A DNA stretch of 55,110 bases from Caldifarciminota bacterium (GTDB lineage Bacteria > Hydrothermota > UBA3072). Below are positions 1 to 8,805 of the stretch, one piece after another. Position numbers and translations under genes: made by a program. The notes under the pieces are model-generated. The model had not been told where the DNA came from, ran no database searches, and saw only the letters and a list, made by a program, of their open reading frames with translations. Where the stretch lies: assembly GCA_016930175.1 (NCBI GenBank), contig JAFGHJ010000014.1, forward strand, positions 1-55,110, read 5' to 3'. Within the stretch, counting starts at the first letter, position 1. The number at the start of each line of letters is the position of its first letter.

Positions 1-239
1 CACGAGATTTTTTATTTTATTTTTAACGAAATTCCAAATCTCCCATCCCATGTTCTAAGTATTGTTACAGCAGATTTACGCAGGTATAGTGAGGAAAATC
101 TGAGTTTTTTATTCGTGTTATTTGTCATGCCCCCTGGTGTTGGAAATTGTGGCTTAAGCAACAGTAAAAACAGGGTGTGGTTGGGTAATCTGGTGTAAAT
201 CCGTGAAATCTTGTGGTTATAATTTAAGGTTTTCAAATC

Positions 240-267
240 TTGACAATTTAAAAAATCACATTATTAT
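240..267 (+). promoter_or_regulatory. Sigma70-type promoter of tRNA-Ala
   Basis: The -35 box TTGACA lies at 240-245 and the -10 box TATTAT at 262-267, with a 16-bp spacer. Transcription is expected near 274, about 7 bases before the mature tRNA. The envelope operon that follows has no other obvious promoter, so it may be read through from here. Its spacing matches eight other promoters in the window. Confidence 0.7.
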
Positions 268-280
268 TAAAAATATAATA

Positions 281-353
281 GGGGCCGTAGCGCAGTTGGT
301 AGCGCGTCTGACTGGCAGTCAGGAGGGCACGGGTTCGAGTCCCGTCGGCTCCA
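281..353 (+). tRNA. tRNA-Ala, anticodon GGC
   Basis: A full cloverleaf can be folded by hand. The acceptor stem is 281-287 with 346-352, the D arm 290-305, the anticodon stem 307-311 with 319-323 and the T arm 329-345 with a normal TTCGAGT loop. The seven-base anticodon loop (312-318) puts GGC at 314-316. The acceptor stem carries the G3:U70 wobble pair, which is the classic alanine identity element, so the two signals agree. The discriminator base is A353. CCA is not encoded and must be added after transcription. Confidence 0.96.
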
Positions 354-378
354 AAGGCTGAATGGAGGGCTACTTTTT

Positions 379-1749
379 ATGAAGAAGTCTCTTATTTTAA
401 TAATATTAATGTTTACTTTGATTTTTATTTCATGTGGCGGAGAAGCTATTTTTGCCGGAAAAGCTTACCGTTTAAAAGCTGAGGCAGCGCTTAAGGAAAT
501 AAGGAACGCGCTGGCTAAGTATGTTATAAAGAACGGACAGTACCCTTCAGAAATGGAATGGGAAAAAGTTTTGGAACCTTATTTCAGGACAGAAATCAAT
601 CCGGATCCTGAATGGATAACAAGAAGAAAAATGTTTGTGATGAGAGCAAAGACCAAAATTACTCAGTGCGAAGGTATAGTCAAAGAAATAAAAAAGGACT
701 TATTTTTTGCGGATAGTTCTTTAGTCGAAAATATAACGAAGTATCTTTATCCTATTGATTCCGCATTGACTTTTGCCTCTTACGAGATTAAAGAAGCCAG
801 GGCTTATGATTATAGAAATATTGTACCCGAAATGAATGGTCTTATGGGTTTTGTTTCGAATCTTGATGTGGGAGAAGAAAAGACTAAAATAATAAATTCA
901 ATGGTACGGCAAAATGAAGAGCTCGGTTATATGGTTACGGAAATCGAAAATAGTCTTTTGCAAAGGGATTCTTTAATGAAAACCGATTTGATAGAAGAAG
1001 AAGCTGTTGAATCCCTTTTTAGTCATATAGAAAGGAAACTGGATGTGCCTCTTTTAGATATTCAGGGCCAAACTAGTCCGCCATCGGCAGATACGATTCC
1101 GCTCTATTCAAATGAGGTTCAAGATCAAATTAAGAAGATTACCAGCGTTCTTGATTCGGAAAAAGATTCGACTCTAATACGTCAATTAAAAGAGTTTGAC
1201 GATATGATGGTTTCTTATGTGAATGGTGGTGAAAATATAGATTTTGTTTTGAGTCTTATCGCACTTAAGAAGAAAATCCCTGTAGCAATAGAGCTTTTTC
1301 AATCTTTTTATTCGGAGAGAGATAAAGTTTTGAATGCTAATAAGGTACTCAACGGCTATTCTTCTCTTGGTAATCTTGTCTCTATGGTTAAACTTTACGA
1401 GGACGAAAACGATTCTCTGCCAGAGGGTAATCTATATGAAGTATTTAAGGAAGAAGAGGCGATGAAAGAAATGATACAGGATTTAGCGAGTGATCCTTAT
1501 TTAGAGGTTTTAGATAATGGTTATAGATTGACATCTGAAGCTCTGGATCAAGACAGGACTAAGTTAGTTATGGAAGTCGGTTTTATTAATGATTATAAGA
1601 AACTTGTCAGAGAATCTTTTAGTGAAGAAGGCGGTCCTTTTTATGAAACCAATGATGAAGGTTTAACTTATTTTGTCTGGGTTAGGGCAAAAGATGTTGA
1701 AAATACGATTCTTGCGACAATACCGAAATTTACTGCAAAGGAGGATTAA
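379..1749 (+). CDS. Hypothetical outer-envelope lipoprotein
   Basis: The 456-residue protein starts with a lipoprotein signal peptide: a Lys pair, a long hydrophobic stretch and Phe-Ile-Ser-Cys with Cys19 as the lipid-accepting residue. The ATG follows a GGAGG about 11 bases upstream and 25 bases after the tRNA. Residues 28-65 (Ala/Lys/Glu helix, then N-G-Q-Y-P-S) recall the periplasmic part of type IV pilin-like proteins, but there is no prepilin peptidase site, so this is only a resemblance. The rest is helical and charged with no known motif. It is followed within 3 bases by a TPR lipoprotein and then an Omp85 gene, so a role in outer-membrane assembly or a cell-surface complex is plausible. 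I do not recognise the family. Confidence 0.85.
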   Translation: MKKSLILIILMFTLIFISCGGEAIFAGKAYRLKAEAALKEIRNALAKYVIKNGQYPSEMEWEKVLEPYFRTEINPDPEWITRRKMFVMRAKTKITQCEGIVKEIKKDLFFADSSLVENITKYLYPIDSALTFASYEIKEARAYDYRNIVPEMNGLMGFVSNLDVGEEKTKIINSMVRQNEELGYMVTEIENSLLQRDSLMKTDLIEEEAVESLFSHIERKLDVPLLDIQGQTSPPSADTIPLYSNEVQDQIKKITSVLDSEKDSTLIRQLKEFDDMMVSYVNGGENIDFVLSLIALKKKIPVAIELFQSFYSERDKVLNANKVLNGYSSLGNLVSMVKLYEDENDSLPEGNLYEVFKEEEAMKEMIQDLASDPYLEVLDNGYRLTSEALDQDRTKLVMEVGFINDYKKLVRESFSEEGGPFYETNDEGLTYFVWVRAKDVENTILATIPKFTAKED

Positions 1750-1752
1750 AAG

Positions 1753-2913
1753 GTGAAAATTACAAGGATTTTTTTCCTTTTTTTTTCGATTGTTTTTGTA
1801 AGCTGTGCATCGGCTGCAGATAAAAAAGGAGAAACGGAATCTTCTCAAACACAGGAGGTTTCTGAAGCCGAAAGATATTACAGTTTTGCTTTCGAGTATA
1901 TGAAACAAAAGAATTATAAAGAAGCAGCTTCTTTGCTCGAGAAGTCTATTAAAGCGGATTCTACCTATGCGGATGCTTATCTTATGCTCCGACAGGTATA
2001 CTTAATCGTTGGAGATACTAATAAAGCACTTACGCTCTGTAAAAAAGGGTTCAGGTGTTTTTCCGATCCGGAAAGCAGTCGAAAGATGGCAAAAGCCATC
2101 GCTTCGCTGTACGCTAAGACAGGAGAGACCGAAAAGGCAGAGAAGATTTTTACTGATATAATAAAAGAATACCCGAAAGATGGCAATAGTTATGACCTGT
2201 ATGCGTATTTTCTTGAGTCGGAAGGCAGATATGACGAAGCTTTAGATAACTACAAAAAAGCTTATCAGCTAAATCCAGATGATGGGGGAGTGGCTTTCAG
2301 GTTGGGGAACGCTTATTTTGAACGCGGACGTTACCAGGAGGCAGTTGATTTTTTAGGTAAGGCTAAAGAAGTTTTTAGTGATGATATCGAAATAAGAAAA
2401 AAGCTCGCCGAAAGTTACAGTGAGCTTGAACAGTACAGTAAAGCTATTGAAGAATACAAATCCATAATTAAAATAATCCCCAAACATGTTTCCAGCAGGA
2501 TACAAATTGGTAATGTATATTTGAAAATGAAACAGTATCAGAAAGCTGAAAGTTACTATAAAGAAGCTTTAAAATTGGAGCCGGGCAATTTAAGTGTTTA
2601 CTATCAGTTAATTAATCTTGAACTTACCAGAAAGAATCTTTCGGGCGTTAAGGCTTATATAAATAAGGGTTTTTCTATTGATCCAAACGATTATATTCTA
2701 TTGGCTCTTCAAGGTGATTATTATTATCGTTTGGGATTAAATTATATGCAGGAAAAGAAATGGAATCCGTCAATAGAGAGCTTTGAAGAAGCTATAAGGG
2801 TATGGAGAAAGACAATGTCGAAAACAAGCGATCCGAAATGGATAGAGTTTGCCCAGAAAGGTATACGTAACGCACAAAAAGGTATAGAAGAAGCTAAAAA
2901 AGTAAGATGGTAA
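1753..2913 (+). CDS. TPR-repeat lipoprotein
   Basis: The 386-residue protein starts at GTG 1753, preceded by AAAGGAGG in the end of the previous gene. The signal peptide ends in Phe-Val-Ser-Cys (Cys18), a lipobox. From about residue 40 to 370 it is a run of tetratricopeptide repeats; typical units carry the Y-x-x-A-x-x-x-Y/L-x-K-A-L pattern and end in D/N-P, for example around residues 155-185 and 255-290. TPR lipoproteins act as protein-protein scaffolds in the periplasm, as with BamD in outer-membrane protein assembly. The adjacent Omp85-like gene makes a similar partnership possible, but BamD has about five TPRs and is shorter, so I do not call this BamD. Confidence 0.9.
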   Translation: MKITRIFFLFFSIVFVSCASAADKKGETESSQTQEVSEAERYYSFAFEYMKQKNYKEAASLLEKSIKADSTYADAYLMLRQVYLIVGDTNKALTLCKKGFRCFSDPESSRKMAKAIASLYAKTGETEKAEKIFTDIIKEYPKDGNSYDLYAYFLESEGRYDEALDNYKKAYQLNPDDGGVAFRLGNAYFERGRYQEAVDFLGKAKEVFSDDIEIRKKLAESYSELEQYSKAIEEYKSIIKIIPKHVSSRIQIGNVYLKMKQYQKAESYYKEALKLEPGNLSVYYQLINLELTRKNLSGVKAYINKGFSIDPNDYILLALQGDYYYRLGLNYMQEKKWNPSIESFEEAIRVWRKTMSKTSDPKWIEFAQKGIRNAQKGIEEAKKVRW

Positions 2914-2951
2914 TTTTCTTAAATTTTTAATTTCTGCGAGGGGTAAATTTT

Positions 2952-3305
2952 ATGGGGAAATTTTTTCTTTGGCTTGTTATTTTGTTTGTTATAGGTTGCT
3001 CTATTTATTTAAGTGTAAACTGGATTAAAATCCGTTTAGATTATTCCAGTTTAGAAAGTGAAGCGGAAAGGCTTTTTGGTCCTACTTCTGATTGTCCCTA
3101 CGAGCAGGTTCCCGAACTGTTACTAAAAATGGCTGATGAGAGAAATATACCTTTGAGGCAAGATGGTGTAAAAGTATATGTTGATGAATGGGATGGCTAT
3201 AGAGTTTTGCAGTTTGGATATGTAGATTCCATATTGATATTTAATTTTAAGGCTTTGTACTTTAGTTTTTCCTTTGTAGATACGGTTTTTTTTAATTCTA
3301 AGTAA
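2952..3305 (+). CDS. Small membrane-anchored protein, DUF4845-like
   Basis: The 117-residue protein has one N-terminal transmembrane helix (about residues 4-23). A short exported domain follows, with a helix carrying charged residues and two or three predicted strands. The ATG follows GAGGGG nine bases upstream. The layout (one helix, then a compact alpha/beta domain of about 90 residues) resembles DUF4845-type proteins, but that is a weak by-eye match. It lies between the TPR lipoprotein and the Omp85 gene with short gaps, so it is probably part of the same envelope operon. Confidence 0.75.
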   Translation: MGKFFLWLVILFVIGCSIYLSVNWIKIRLDYSSLESEAERLFGPTSDCPYEQVPELLLKMADERNIPLRQDGVKVYVDEWDGYRVLQFGYVDSILIFNFKALYFSFSFVDTVFFNSK

Positions 3306-3311
3306 AATTTG

Positions 3312-4607
3312 ATGCTTATAGCTCTTTTTGTTTTTTTCCTTCCCGGAGAAGTCGGCGGGTCTTCTTTTTCTGTTTTTGATACTTTTAAAGTTGGTGAGAT
3401 TACTCTCGAAGGAGATATTGTTTTTTCGGAAAAAGTAATCAAGAACTTATTGCCGAAGAGGGGTACAAAATTCAGTGAAGAATTGTTAAAGGAAGGTATA
3501 GAAAGAATTATAATTTTCTATTTGAATAAAGGCTTCCCTTTTGTAACGGTTATACCCGGTCAGTTTTCAATAGATTCTTCCTACCTCAGCTGGAAATTTC
3601 TTATTGAACCCGGTCAATTGCAAAGGATAAGTAACATTTTTTTAGAAGGTCTTTCCTATACGAGTTCTGATTTTTTGCAGAGAAAAATTTCGATTAAAAA
3701 GAATGATATTTATAATGAAAAGGAAATAAAAGAAGCTATTTCAAGGCTGGAAAAATTGGACTATATAGATGTTGACTCGTTTACAGTGGTTCCGGCGTCT
3801 GATAACGGTTTTGTTGATGTAATTATTTATTTAAATGAGCAAACAGGAGGCGATTTTAAAGGAGCGATTTCTTATTCAAATAACGGAGGATTTAGCGGGT
3901 TAGTTGCTTTTAGTAATACAAATCTTTTTGGGAGAGGCAGGAATGTCGAAATCGAGTTGGAAAAGGATAGGGATGAGTACCAAACCGAATTATTTGAATA
4001 TACAGAGCCTGATATACTGTCTTTGCCGGTAAATTTGAATTTTTCTTTGAACCATAAATATATTAAAGATAATTATAATTTGGTTTCTTTTTCTTCGGGA
4101 GCAGAATATCTTTTCCCCGACGCTTCTTTTTTGCTGCATGCGGGTTTCGAGATTATTTCGGGTCAAGATATGAGCGAAAGTTATCCTTTTTTGGATGCTG
4201 GTTTTTCTTATAAATCAAAGCCATTTGATATTTTTTATAAAGAAAGGTTTCGCAAAGGTAGAGGATGGGATATGGAAACTTCAGCCGATATATATTTTCT
4301 CGCATTCGTTCTTAAACTTGAGTATTTTAAGCTTTCTTTTGAGGGAAGTGATTTGATTTTCTATCGTTCGTTTCGAGGATATCCTGGAATGGTTGTCAAA
4401 GAAGGTGGGGTTGTTGGGCTTGAATTCAGAAGCAGATTTGGTGTTCTAACCGCATATCCTTTTGTGGATGCGAATTTTTTTCTGGATGAATGGAAATATT
4501 CTTACGGATTTGGCTTAAGTATTAAAAGATTTTGTTTGGAATATGCCGTACCTAAGGGTATTTCCCTGGATGAGGGAAGAATATATTTCCGTTTTGACGG
4601 AAAATGA
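3312..4607 (+). CDS. Omp85/BamA-superfamily outer-membrane protein
   Basis: A protein of about 431 residues. An in-frame TTG at 3309 is directly followed by ATG at 3312; I take the ATG. The Shine-Dalgarno is weak, so translation may be coupled to the gene ending at 3305. After a signal peptide come one or two POTRA-like units (about 30-180, including G-E-I-T-L-E-G-D and G-F-P-F-V-T-V). A beta-barrel then begins with the typical N-L-F-G-R-G-R motif. Near residue 335 the R-S-F-R-G-Y segment matches the conserved (V/F)-R-G-(F/Y) loop-6 signature of Omp85 barrels. It is far shorter than BamA (about 800) and closer to small one- or two-POTRA Omp85 or TamA-like proteins. Probable role: insertion or export of envelope proteins together with the upstream lipoproteins. 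Confidence 0.85.
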   Translation: MLIALFVFFLPGEVGGSSFSVFDTFKVGEITLEGDIVFSEKVIKNLLPKRGTKFSEELLKEGIERIIIFYLNKGFPFVTVIPGQFSIDSSYLSWKFLIEPGQLQRISNIFLEGLSYTSSDFLQRKISIKKNDIYNEKEIKEAISRLEKLDYIDVDSFTVVPASDNGFVDVIIYLNEQTGGDFKGAISYSNNGGFSGLVAFSNTNLFGRGRNVEIELEKDRDEYQTELFEYTEPDILSLPVNLNFSLNHKYIKDNYNLVSFSSGAEYLFPDASFLLHAGFEIISGQDMSESYPFLDAGFSYKSKPFDIFYKERFRKGRGWDMETSADIYFLAFVLKLEYFKLSFEGSDLIFYRSFRGYPGMVVKEGGVVGLEFRSRFGVLTAYPFVDANFFLDEWKYSYGFGLSIKRFCLEYAVPKGISLDEGRIYFRFDGK

Positions 4608-4612
4608 AGAAT

Positions 4613-4840
4613 TCACCGCAGCGGCGCAAAGAACGCAGAGAAAGCTGAGGAAATTTGTGTTATTTTTCCATCCCCAATAATAGAATACGGTAGGAGGGAT
4701 TTCCTAATCCTGGTAAACTCACCGCAGGGGTGTAAAGGACGCAAAGAAATTTGATGCCTAATTTGAGTTTTTAATGAATAAAATTAAAATATATTTTGTG
4801 GTGGTGGTAGGGCTCTGCGATCTCTGCGTCTTTGCGGTGA
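4613..4840. repeat. Intergenic inverted-repeat element (CACCGCA type)
   Basis: A left arm at 4613-4640 begins TCACCGCAGCGGCGCAAAG and a right arm at 4812-4840 ends TGCGTCTTTGCGGTGA, its imperfect reverse complement. A third, direct copy lies at 4719-4748. The element fills the whole gap between the convergent Omp85 and rhodanese genes. Related arms recur in at least six other gaps in this window. There is no ORF, no transposase and no clear target-site duplication. Confidence 0.7.
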
Positions 4841-4850
4841 GCCTTGTTAT

Positions 4851-5255
4851 CTATTTCACCAGTTCATATTCCCACGAATTAGTACCGCCGAAGTTTATTA
4901 CATTTTCATAGCCCAATTCTATAAGTTTCTTCCTTGCCGTTTCTGCTCTTTCTCCGAATTTACAGTAAACAATTATTAATTTATCCTTTGGGATTTCTTC
5001 CGATTGTTCATGAATTCTTGTATAAGGTACATTTATTGCCGTTGGTATATATCCGGAATTGTATTCACTCTCGCTTCGTACATCTATGAGGATATACCCC
5101 GTATCCTTTTTATCTATAAGTTCTTTAAGTTCAGACGAACTTAATTTTTGCTCTTCTATGATATTTTCTATTTGTTTGGAAAATCCTCTACTAGCACAGT
5201 TAAGCTGAGTTAGCATCAGAGCAATAAAAATTAAAACAGTAATTTTTTTTGTCAT
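4851..5255 (-). CDS. Rhodanese-like lipoprotein
   Basis: The 134-residue protein has a lipoprotein signal peptide with Leu-Asn-Cys (Cys20). A single rhodanese domain spans about residues 35-133. It shows the entry motif I-L-I-D-V-R-S-E-S-E-Y and the active-site loop C-K-F-G-E-R-A with catalytic Cys98 and Arg103. The C-x-x-G-x-R loop is intact, so sulfur transfer (thiosulfate or persulfide) in the periplasm is plausible. The natural substrate cannot be read from the sequence. It is the distal gene of a two-gene unit with a Cys-rich protein upstream (8-base gap) and ends inside the gap filled by an inverted-repeat element. Confidence 0.88.
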   Translation of the reverse strand: MTKKITVLIFIALMLTQLNCASRGFSKQIENIIEEQKLSSSELKELIDKKDTGYILIDVRSESEYNSGYIPTAINVPYTRIHEQSEEIPKDKLIIVYCKFGERAETARKKLIELGYENVINFGGTNSWEYELVK

Positions 5256-5263
5256 TGAACCTC

Positions 5264-5467
5264 CTATATTTTTCCTTCTCTTACCAATTCCGCAAACTTT
5301 TCAAAGGATCTGTTGAAAGTTTTTTCAATATCATCAGGGAAAACACAAGCCGGAAGCTCCCTCATTCTTAGGTGATATTGAATACATAAACAACACCGTC
5401 CTTTTCTGGAACAGGGTTCGTAAGTACAATTACAATTTTCTAGATTCTTATCACTTATACATTCCAT
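5264..5467 (-). CDS. Small cysteine-rich protein (DUF6485-like)
   Basis: I place the start at ATG 5467, not at a possible upstream start at 5497, because GGAGG lies just before it. The product has 67 residues. Seven Cys are packed into the first 30 residues in the order C-x8-C-x-C-x4-C-x5-C-C-x2-C, followed by a short helical tail. The pattern E-N-C-N-C-T-Y-E-P-C-S-R-K-G matches a small family known to me as DUF6485, thought to bind metal or an Fe-S centre; its function is unknown. It is followed directly by the rhodanese gene, which suggests a sulfur or metal-related role. Confidence 0.75.
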   Translation of the reverse strand: MECISDKNLENCNCTYEPCSRKGRCCLCIQYHLRMRELPACVFPDDIEKTFNRSFEKFAELVREGKI

Positions 5468-5484
5468 ATTTCCTCCATTTAATT

Positions 5485-5562
5485 GCCACAAAGACACAAA
5501 TTCTCGAAGAAGCTAGTATTTAAACAACAATTTTATTCTTAGTGTCTTGGCGCCTTAGTGGC
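5485..5562. repeat. Intergenic inverted-repeat element (GCCACAAAG type)
   Basis: The left arm GCCACAAAGACACAAA (5485-5500) is complementary, with a few mismatches and a short insertion, to the right arm at 5540-5562, which ends CTTAGTGGC. This 78-bp element fills the gap between hisD and the Cys-rich gene. The arms are closely related to those at 46049-46176. On the hisD strand it could form a long hairpin just after the hisD stop, but no U tract follows, so I do not call it a terminator. Confidence 0.65.
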
Positions 5563-5567
5563 TAGTA

Positions 5568-6836
5568 TCATTTTTCGTATCGTTTCCTGATTGATTCGCC
5601 GTGCGCGTGTAGTCCCTCTATTTCGGAAAGTTTTTCCGCCAAAGGACCTATTTCTTTCAAACCTTCCTCTGTTACTTTTAATGTAGTCTGAAGTTTTAGA
5701 AAGTCTTTGACACTTAAACCCCCGGTGTACCTTGATGTTGTGTTCGTTGGAAGTGTATGATTCAATCCGGATGAGTAATCACCAAGAGCCTCAGCAGAAT
5801 ATTTTCCGATGAAGAGCGAACCGTAATTGCGAAGTTCTTTTGAGTATTTTTCCGACTCTCTAATATGAATCTCCAGGTGCTCGGGACCTCTTTTGTTCGC
5901 CAGCTCGATTCCCTCTTCAATATTGTTCAACAGAATTATTAACCCTTGTTTGTTAAGTGACGATTGAGCAATAGACTTAGTCTTCAATGGTTCAAGTTGT
6001 GCTTTAATTTCATTTAGGACTAATTTTGCGAGTCGTTCGGAGGTTGTAGCCAGAATAGGTACTGCGTCTATATCGTGTTCAGCCTGCGAAAGCAGGTCCG
6101 AAGCTACTATTTTCGCTTCTGCTGTTTCGTCTGCTATTATCATTATTTCTGTCTGTCCCGCTATGAAATCAATACCTGTATTACCGAAAACTTCTTTTTT
6201 TGCGAATTGTACGAATTTGTTTCCGGGTCCGACAATCTTATCCACTTTTTTTACGGTTTCTGTTCCGTAAGCCAGTGCGGCTATTGCCTGTGCGCCACCC
6301 AATTTATAAATCTCTGTGATTTTTAGCAGGTAAGCAACGCTGAGGATTAAAGGGTGTATGCTGCCCTCAAAAGTCGGGGGAGAAGCAACTGCTATTTCAT
6401 GAACGCCTGCTACCTGTGCCGGTATTGCGCACATAAGGAATGTTGATATTAGAGGAAAGTTACCTCCCGGAACATAAACGCCTACTCTGTTAATAGGGTT
6501 TATTGTCTGACCTGTTATTACTCCTTTTTTGATTTCAAATTCAAAATTCCTAAATTGGTTTTTTTGTTTTTTGGAAAATTTTTTTATATTTTCTGATGCT
6601 TTTTCGATAGTCTCTGTTTCGTCTTTTGAGGCTTCCCTGTATGCGGTTTCTATTTCTATACCGCTTATTTTGATTTGATCGAGTTCGACATTATCGAATT
6701 GTTTGGTATATTTCTTGAGTGCTTTATCGCCATTTTTTCGAACATCATTTATTATTTTTCTTGATACTTTTATTTCTTCTATTTCTTTATATTTGAAGAA
6801 ATCCTCTTCGATTTTATTATACTTTATAACCTTCAA
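5568..6836 (-). CDS. hisD: Histidinol dehydrogenase
   Basis: The 422-residue enzyme does the last two steps of histidine synthesis, L-histidinol to L-histidine, with two NAD+ and one Zn2+. Full length. The Zn ligands appear as Gln251, His254, Asp353 and His412 and the catalytic pair as Glu319-His320 (R-G-P-E-H). The NAD-binding glycine motif V-G-P-G-N-K is at 202-207. It is the most distal gene of the 21-kb supraoperon and its ATG overlaps the trpG stop by four bases. It sits apart from the other his genes, which are at the promoter-proximal end, so histidine functions bracket the aromatic genes. Confidence 0.97.
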   Translation of the reverse strand: MKVIKYNKIEEDFFKYKEIEEIKVSRKIINDVRKNGDKALKKYTKQFDNVELDQIKISGIEIETAYREASKDETETIEKASENIKKFSKKQKNQFRNFEFEIKKGVITGQTINPINRVGVYVPGGNFPLISTFLMCAIPAQVAGVHEIAVASPPTFEGSIHPLILSVAYLLKITEIYKLGGAQAIAALAYGTETVKKVDKIVGPGNKFVQFAKKEVFGNTGIDFIAGQTEIMIIADETAEAKIVASDLLSQAEHDIDAVPILATTSERLAKLVLNEIKAQLEPLKTKSIAQSSLNKQGLIILLNNIEEGIELANKRGPEHLEIHIRESEKYSKELRNYGSLFIGKYSAEALGDYSSGLNHTLPTNTTSRYTGGLSVKDFLKLQTTLKVTEEGLKEIGPLAEKLSEIEGLHAHGESIRKRYEK

Positions 6837-7408
6837 TCTATTTCCCTTCCTTTAATAAAGTTTTTTAGTATTTCCATTCCTACATTAGTTAATACTGACT
6901 CCGGATGGAACTGAACTCCTTCGATATTGTATTCTTTGTGTCTTATTGCCATTACGGTTTCGTCTTCTGTCCATGCCGATAGGGTGAAACAATCCGGCAA
7001 AGTTTTCCTTTCCACTATTAAAGAGTGATAACGCGTTGCGGTGAAAGGGTTCTCTATGTTTTCGAATATTGTTTTACCGTCATGATATATTTTGGAAGTT
7101 TTGCCATGTAATATTTTATCCGCCCTTATAACTTTGCCGCCAAAAACTTCTCCTATTGTCTGGTGACCAAGGCAAACACCCATCATTGGAATCCTGCCTT
7201 TAAAATGGAGCAAAACTTCCGGACTTATACCAGAGTCTTTTGGAGTACCGGGACCTGGCGAAATCATTATTGTTGTCGGTGCCAGATGCTCGATTTCTTC
7301 AATTGAAATTTTATCGTTTCTTCTCACCCGTATTTCCGCTCCGAGTTCTCCTAAAAATTGAGCAAGATTGTAAACGAAGGAATCGTAATTATCAATCAGT
7401 AAAATCAT
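6833..7408 (-). CDS. trpG: Anthranilate synthase glutaminase subunit
   Basis: The 191-residue class I glutamine amidotransferase supplies ammonia from glutamine to TrpE for anthranilate formation. The triad is complete: nucleophile Cys79 in G-V-C-L-G-H-Q, His168 and Glu170 in Q-F-H-P-E-S. The oxyanion segment P-G-P-G-T-P is at 51-56. It overlaps trpE and hisD by four bases on either side. As no separate pabA is in the window, it could also serve p-aminobenzoate synthase, as its B. subtilis counterpart does; that is inference. Confidence 0.95.
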   Translation of the reverse strand: MILLIDNYDSFVYNLAQFLGELGAEIRVRRNDKISIEEIEHLAPTTIMISPGPGTPKDSGISPEVLLHFKGRIPMMGVCLGHQTIGEVFGGKVIRADKILHGKTSKIYHDGKTIFENIENPFTATRYHSLIVERKTLPDCFTLSAWTEDETVMAIRHKEYNIEGVQFHPESVLTNVGMEILKNFIKGREID

Positions 7409-8805
7409 TGCGATATCTCTATTGCTTTTTTTAGGGCACTCATTTTGTTTATCGTTTCCTTGTATTCGAGTTCGGGCACTGAGTCGGCTACAACCCCTCC
7501 TCCCGCCTGAAAGTAAATTATTCCCTTATTGATTACGATTGTTCTTATGGCTATGCAGAGATCCATGATGCCCGCGAAGCCGAAGTAGCCTAAGGCGCCC
7601 GCATAAATTCCCCTTCTAACAGGTTCCAGTTCATCGATTATTTCCATTGCTCTTATTTTTGGTGCTCCTGAAACTGTTCCTGCGGGGAAGGTAGCTTCGA
7701 CAAGATCAAACGCATCTTTGTTTGCGAGTAAATTACCGTTTACAACTGATATATTATGCATAACTTTTGCGTATTTTTCTATCCGCATAAAGTCTGAAAC
7801 TCTTATACTTCCGTATTCGCAAACTCTCCCAATATCGTTTCGCGCAAGATCAACAAGCATAACGTGTTCCGCGAGTTCTTTTTCGTCACTCAAGAGTTCT
7901 TTCGCGAACTTTTTGTCCTCTTCTTCGTCTTTTCCTCTTCTTCTTGTTCCTGCGATTGGATTACTTGTTACAAGCCCTCCCGCTTCCAGTTTAATCAATG
8001 TTTCGGGTGATGACCCCAATATATAAAGATCGTTGAATCTGAGATAATACATATACGGAGAAGGGTTTGTAAGTCGGAGTGCCTTGTATATATTGATCGG
8101 TTCTTTTTCTATTTGACCTTTGAATCTTTGGGAGGGAACAACCTGGAATATATCTCCCGCATAAATATATTCTTTAGCTTTTTCTACGGCGCTGCAATAT
8201 TCTTCTTTTGTAAAGTTGCCGATAAATTCAACTTCTTTCCCTTCGGATAATTGATAATCGACTTCTTCGGAAGTTTTTATTATCTTCGTAAGCTCTTCAA
8301 TTCTTTTTGTTTCTCCGTTATCATTGTATATGATTATATCCACTGTATCGTCCTTGTGGTCGAAAAGAATTATTTCCGAAGGAAACATAAAGTAGGTTTC
8401 CGGCGCTTTGATTTCGTCGGGATTTTTGTCCGGAATTTTTTCGAAAAATCTAACTGCATCATAAGAAAGATAGCCGACCGCTCCCCCTGAGAAACCGGGT
8501 ATATAGGGGTAGCTATCCACTAACGACATGAGTTCGCGGAGTTTAATGAAGGGATTCCCTTTTTCTTTATATTTTTTCCCGAAAATTTCAATATCTATAT
8601 TCTCTCCTGTATTTTTTAATAAAATAAAGGGTCTTCCTCCTAAAAATGAGTATCTTCCTCTTTTCTTTATATGTATCATAGATTCTAAAATAAAGCTGAA
8701 GGGTTCTTCCTTGTAAGCTTTCTCGAATAGCTCTTCGGGAGAGGACTTTGCCTTAATTTTTTTATGTTGGAATTTAATTTGTTTCGTAGACGTGATCTGC
8801 TCCAC
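7405..8805 (-). CDS. trpE: Anthranilate synthase component I
   Basis: I place the start at GTG 8805 because AGGAGG lies four bases upstream (8810-8815). A start at 8847 would lengthen the overlap with aroA and has no such site. The result is 466 residues. The enzyme turns chorismate plus ammonia from TrpG into anthranilate. The N-terminal L-E-S (40-42) and R-Y-S-F-L-G (51-56) motifs form the tryptophan-binding feedback site in known TrpE proteins, so feedback control by Trp is likely kept. Chorismate-site motifs are present: N-P-S-P-Y-M, S-S-P-E, P-I-A-G-T-R-R-R-G, D-L-A-R-N-D and G-T-V-S-G-A-P-K. It overlaps the aroA end by 32 bases. Confidence 0.95.
   Translation of the reverse strand: MEQITSTKQIKFQHKKIKAKSSPEELFEKAYKEEPFSFILESMIHIKKRGRYSFLGGRPFILLKNTGENIDIEIFGKKYKEKGNPFIKLRELMSLVDSYPYIPGFSGGAVGYLSYDAVRFFEKIPDKNPDEIKAPETYFMFPSEIILFDHKDDTVDIIIYNDNGETKRIEELTKIIKTSEEVDYQLSEGKEVEFIGNFTKEEYCSAVEKAKEYIYAGDIFQVVPSQRFKGQIEKEPINIYKALRLTNPSPYMYYLRFNDLYILGSSPETLIKLEAGGLVTSNPIAGTRRRGKDEEEDKKFAKELLSDEKELAEHVMLVDLARNDIGRVCEYGSIRVSDFMRIEKYAKVMHNISVVNGNLLANKDAFDLVEATFPAGTVSGAPKIRAMEIIDELEPVRRGIYAGALGYFGFAGIMDLCIAIRTIVINKGIIYFQAGGGVVADSVPELEYKETINKMSALKKAIEISQ

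Noticed and set aside
12-236. 74-codon minus-strand ORF at the left edge
   Set aside because: No start signal and low-complexity, repeat-like DNA (ATTTACGCAG / GTAAATCCGTG words).
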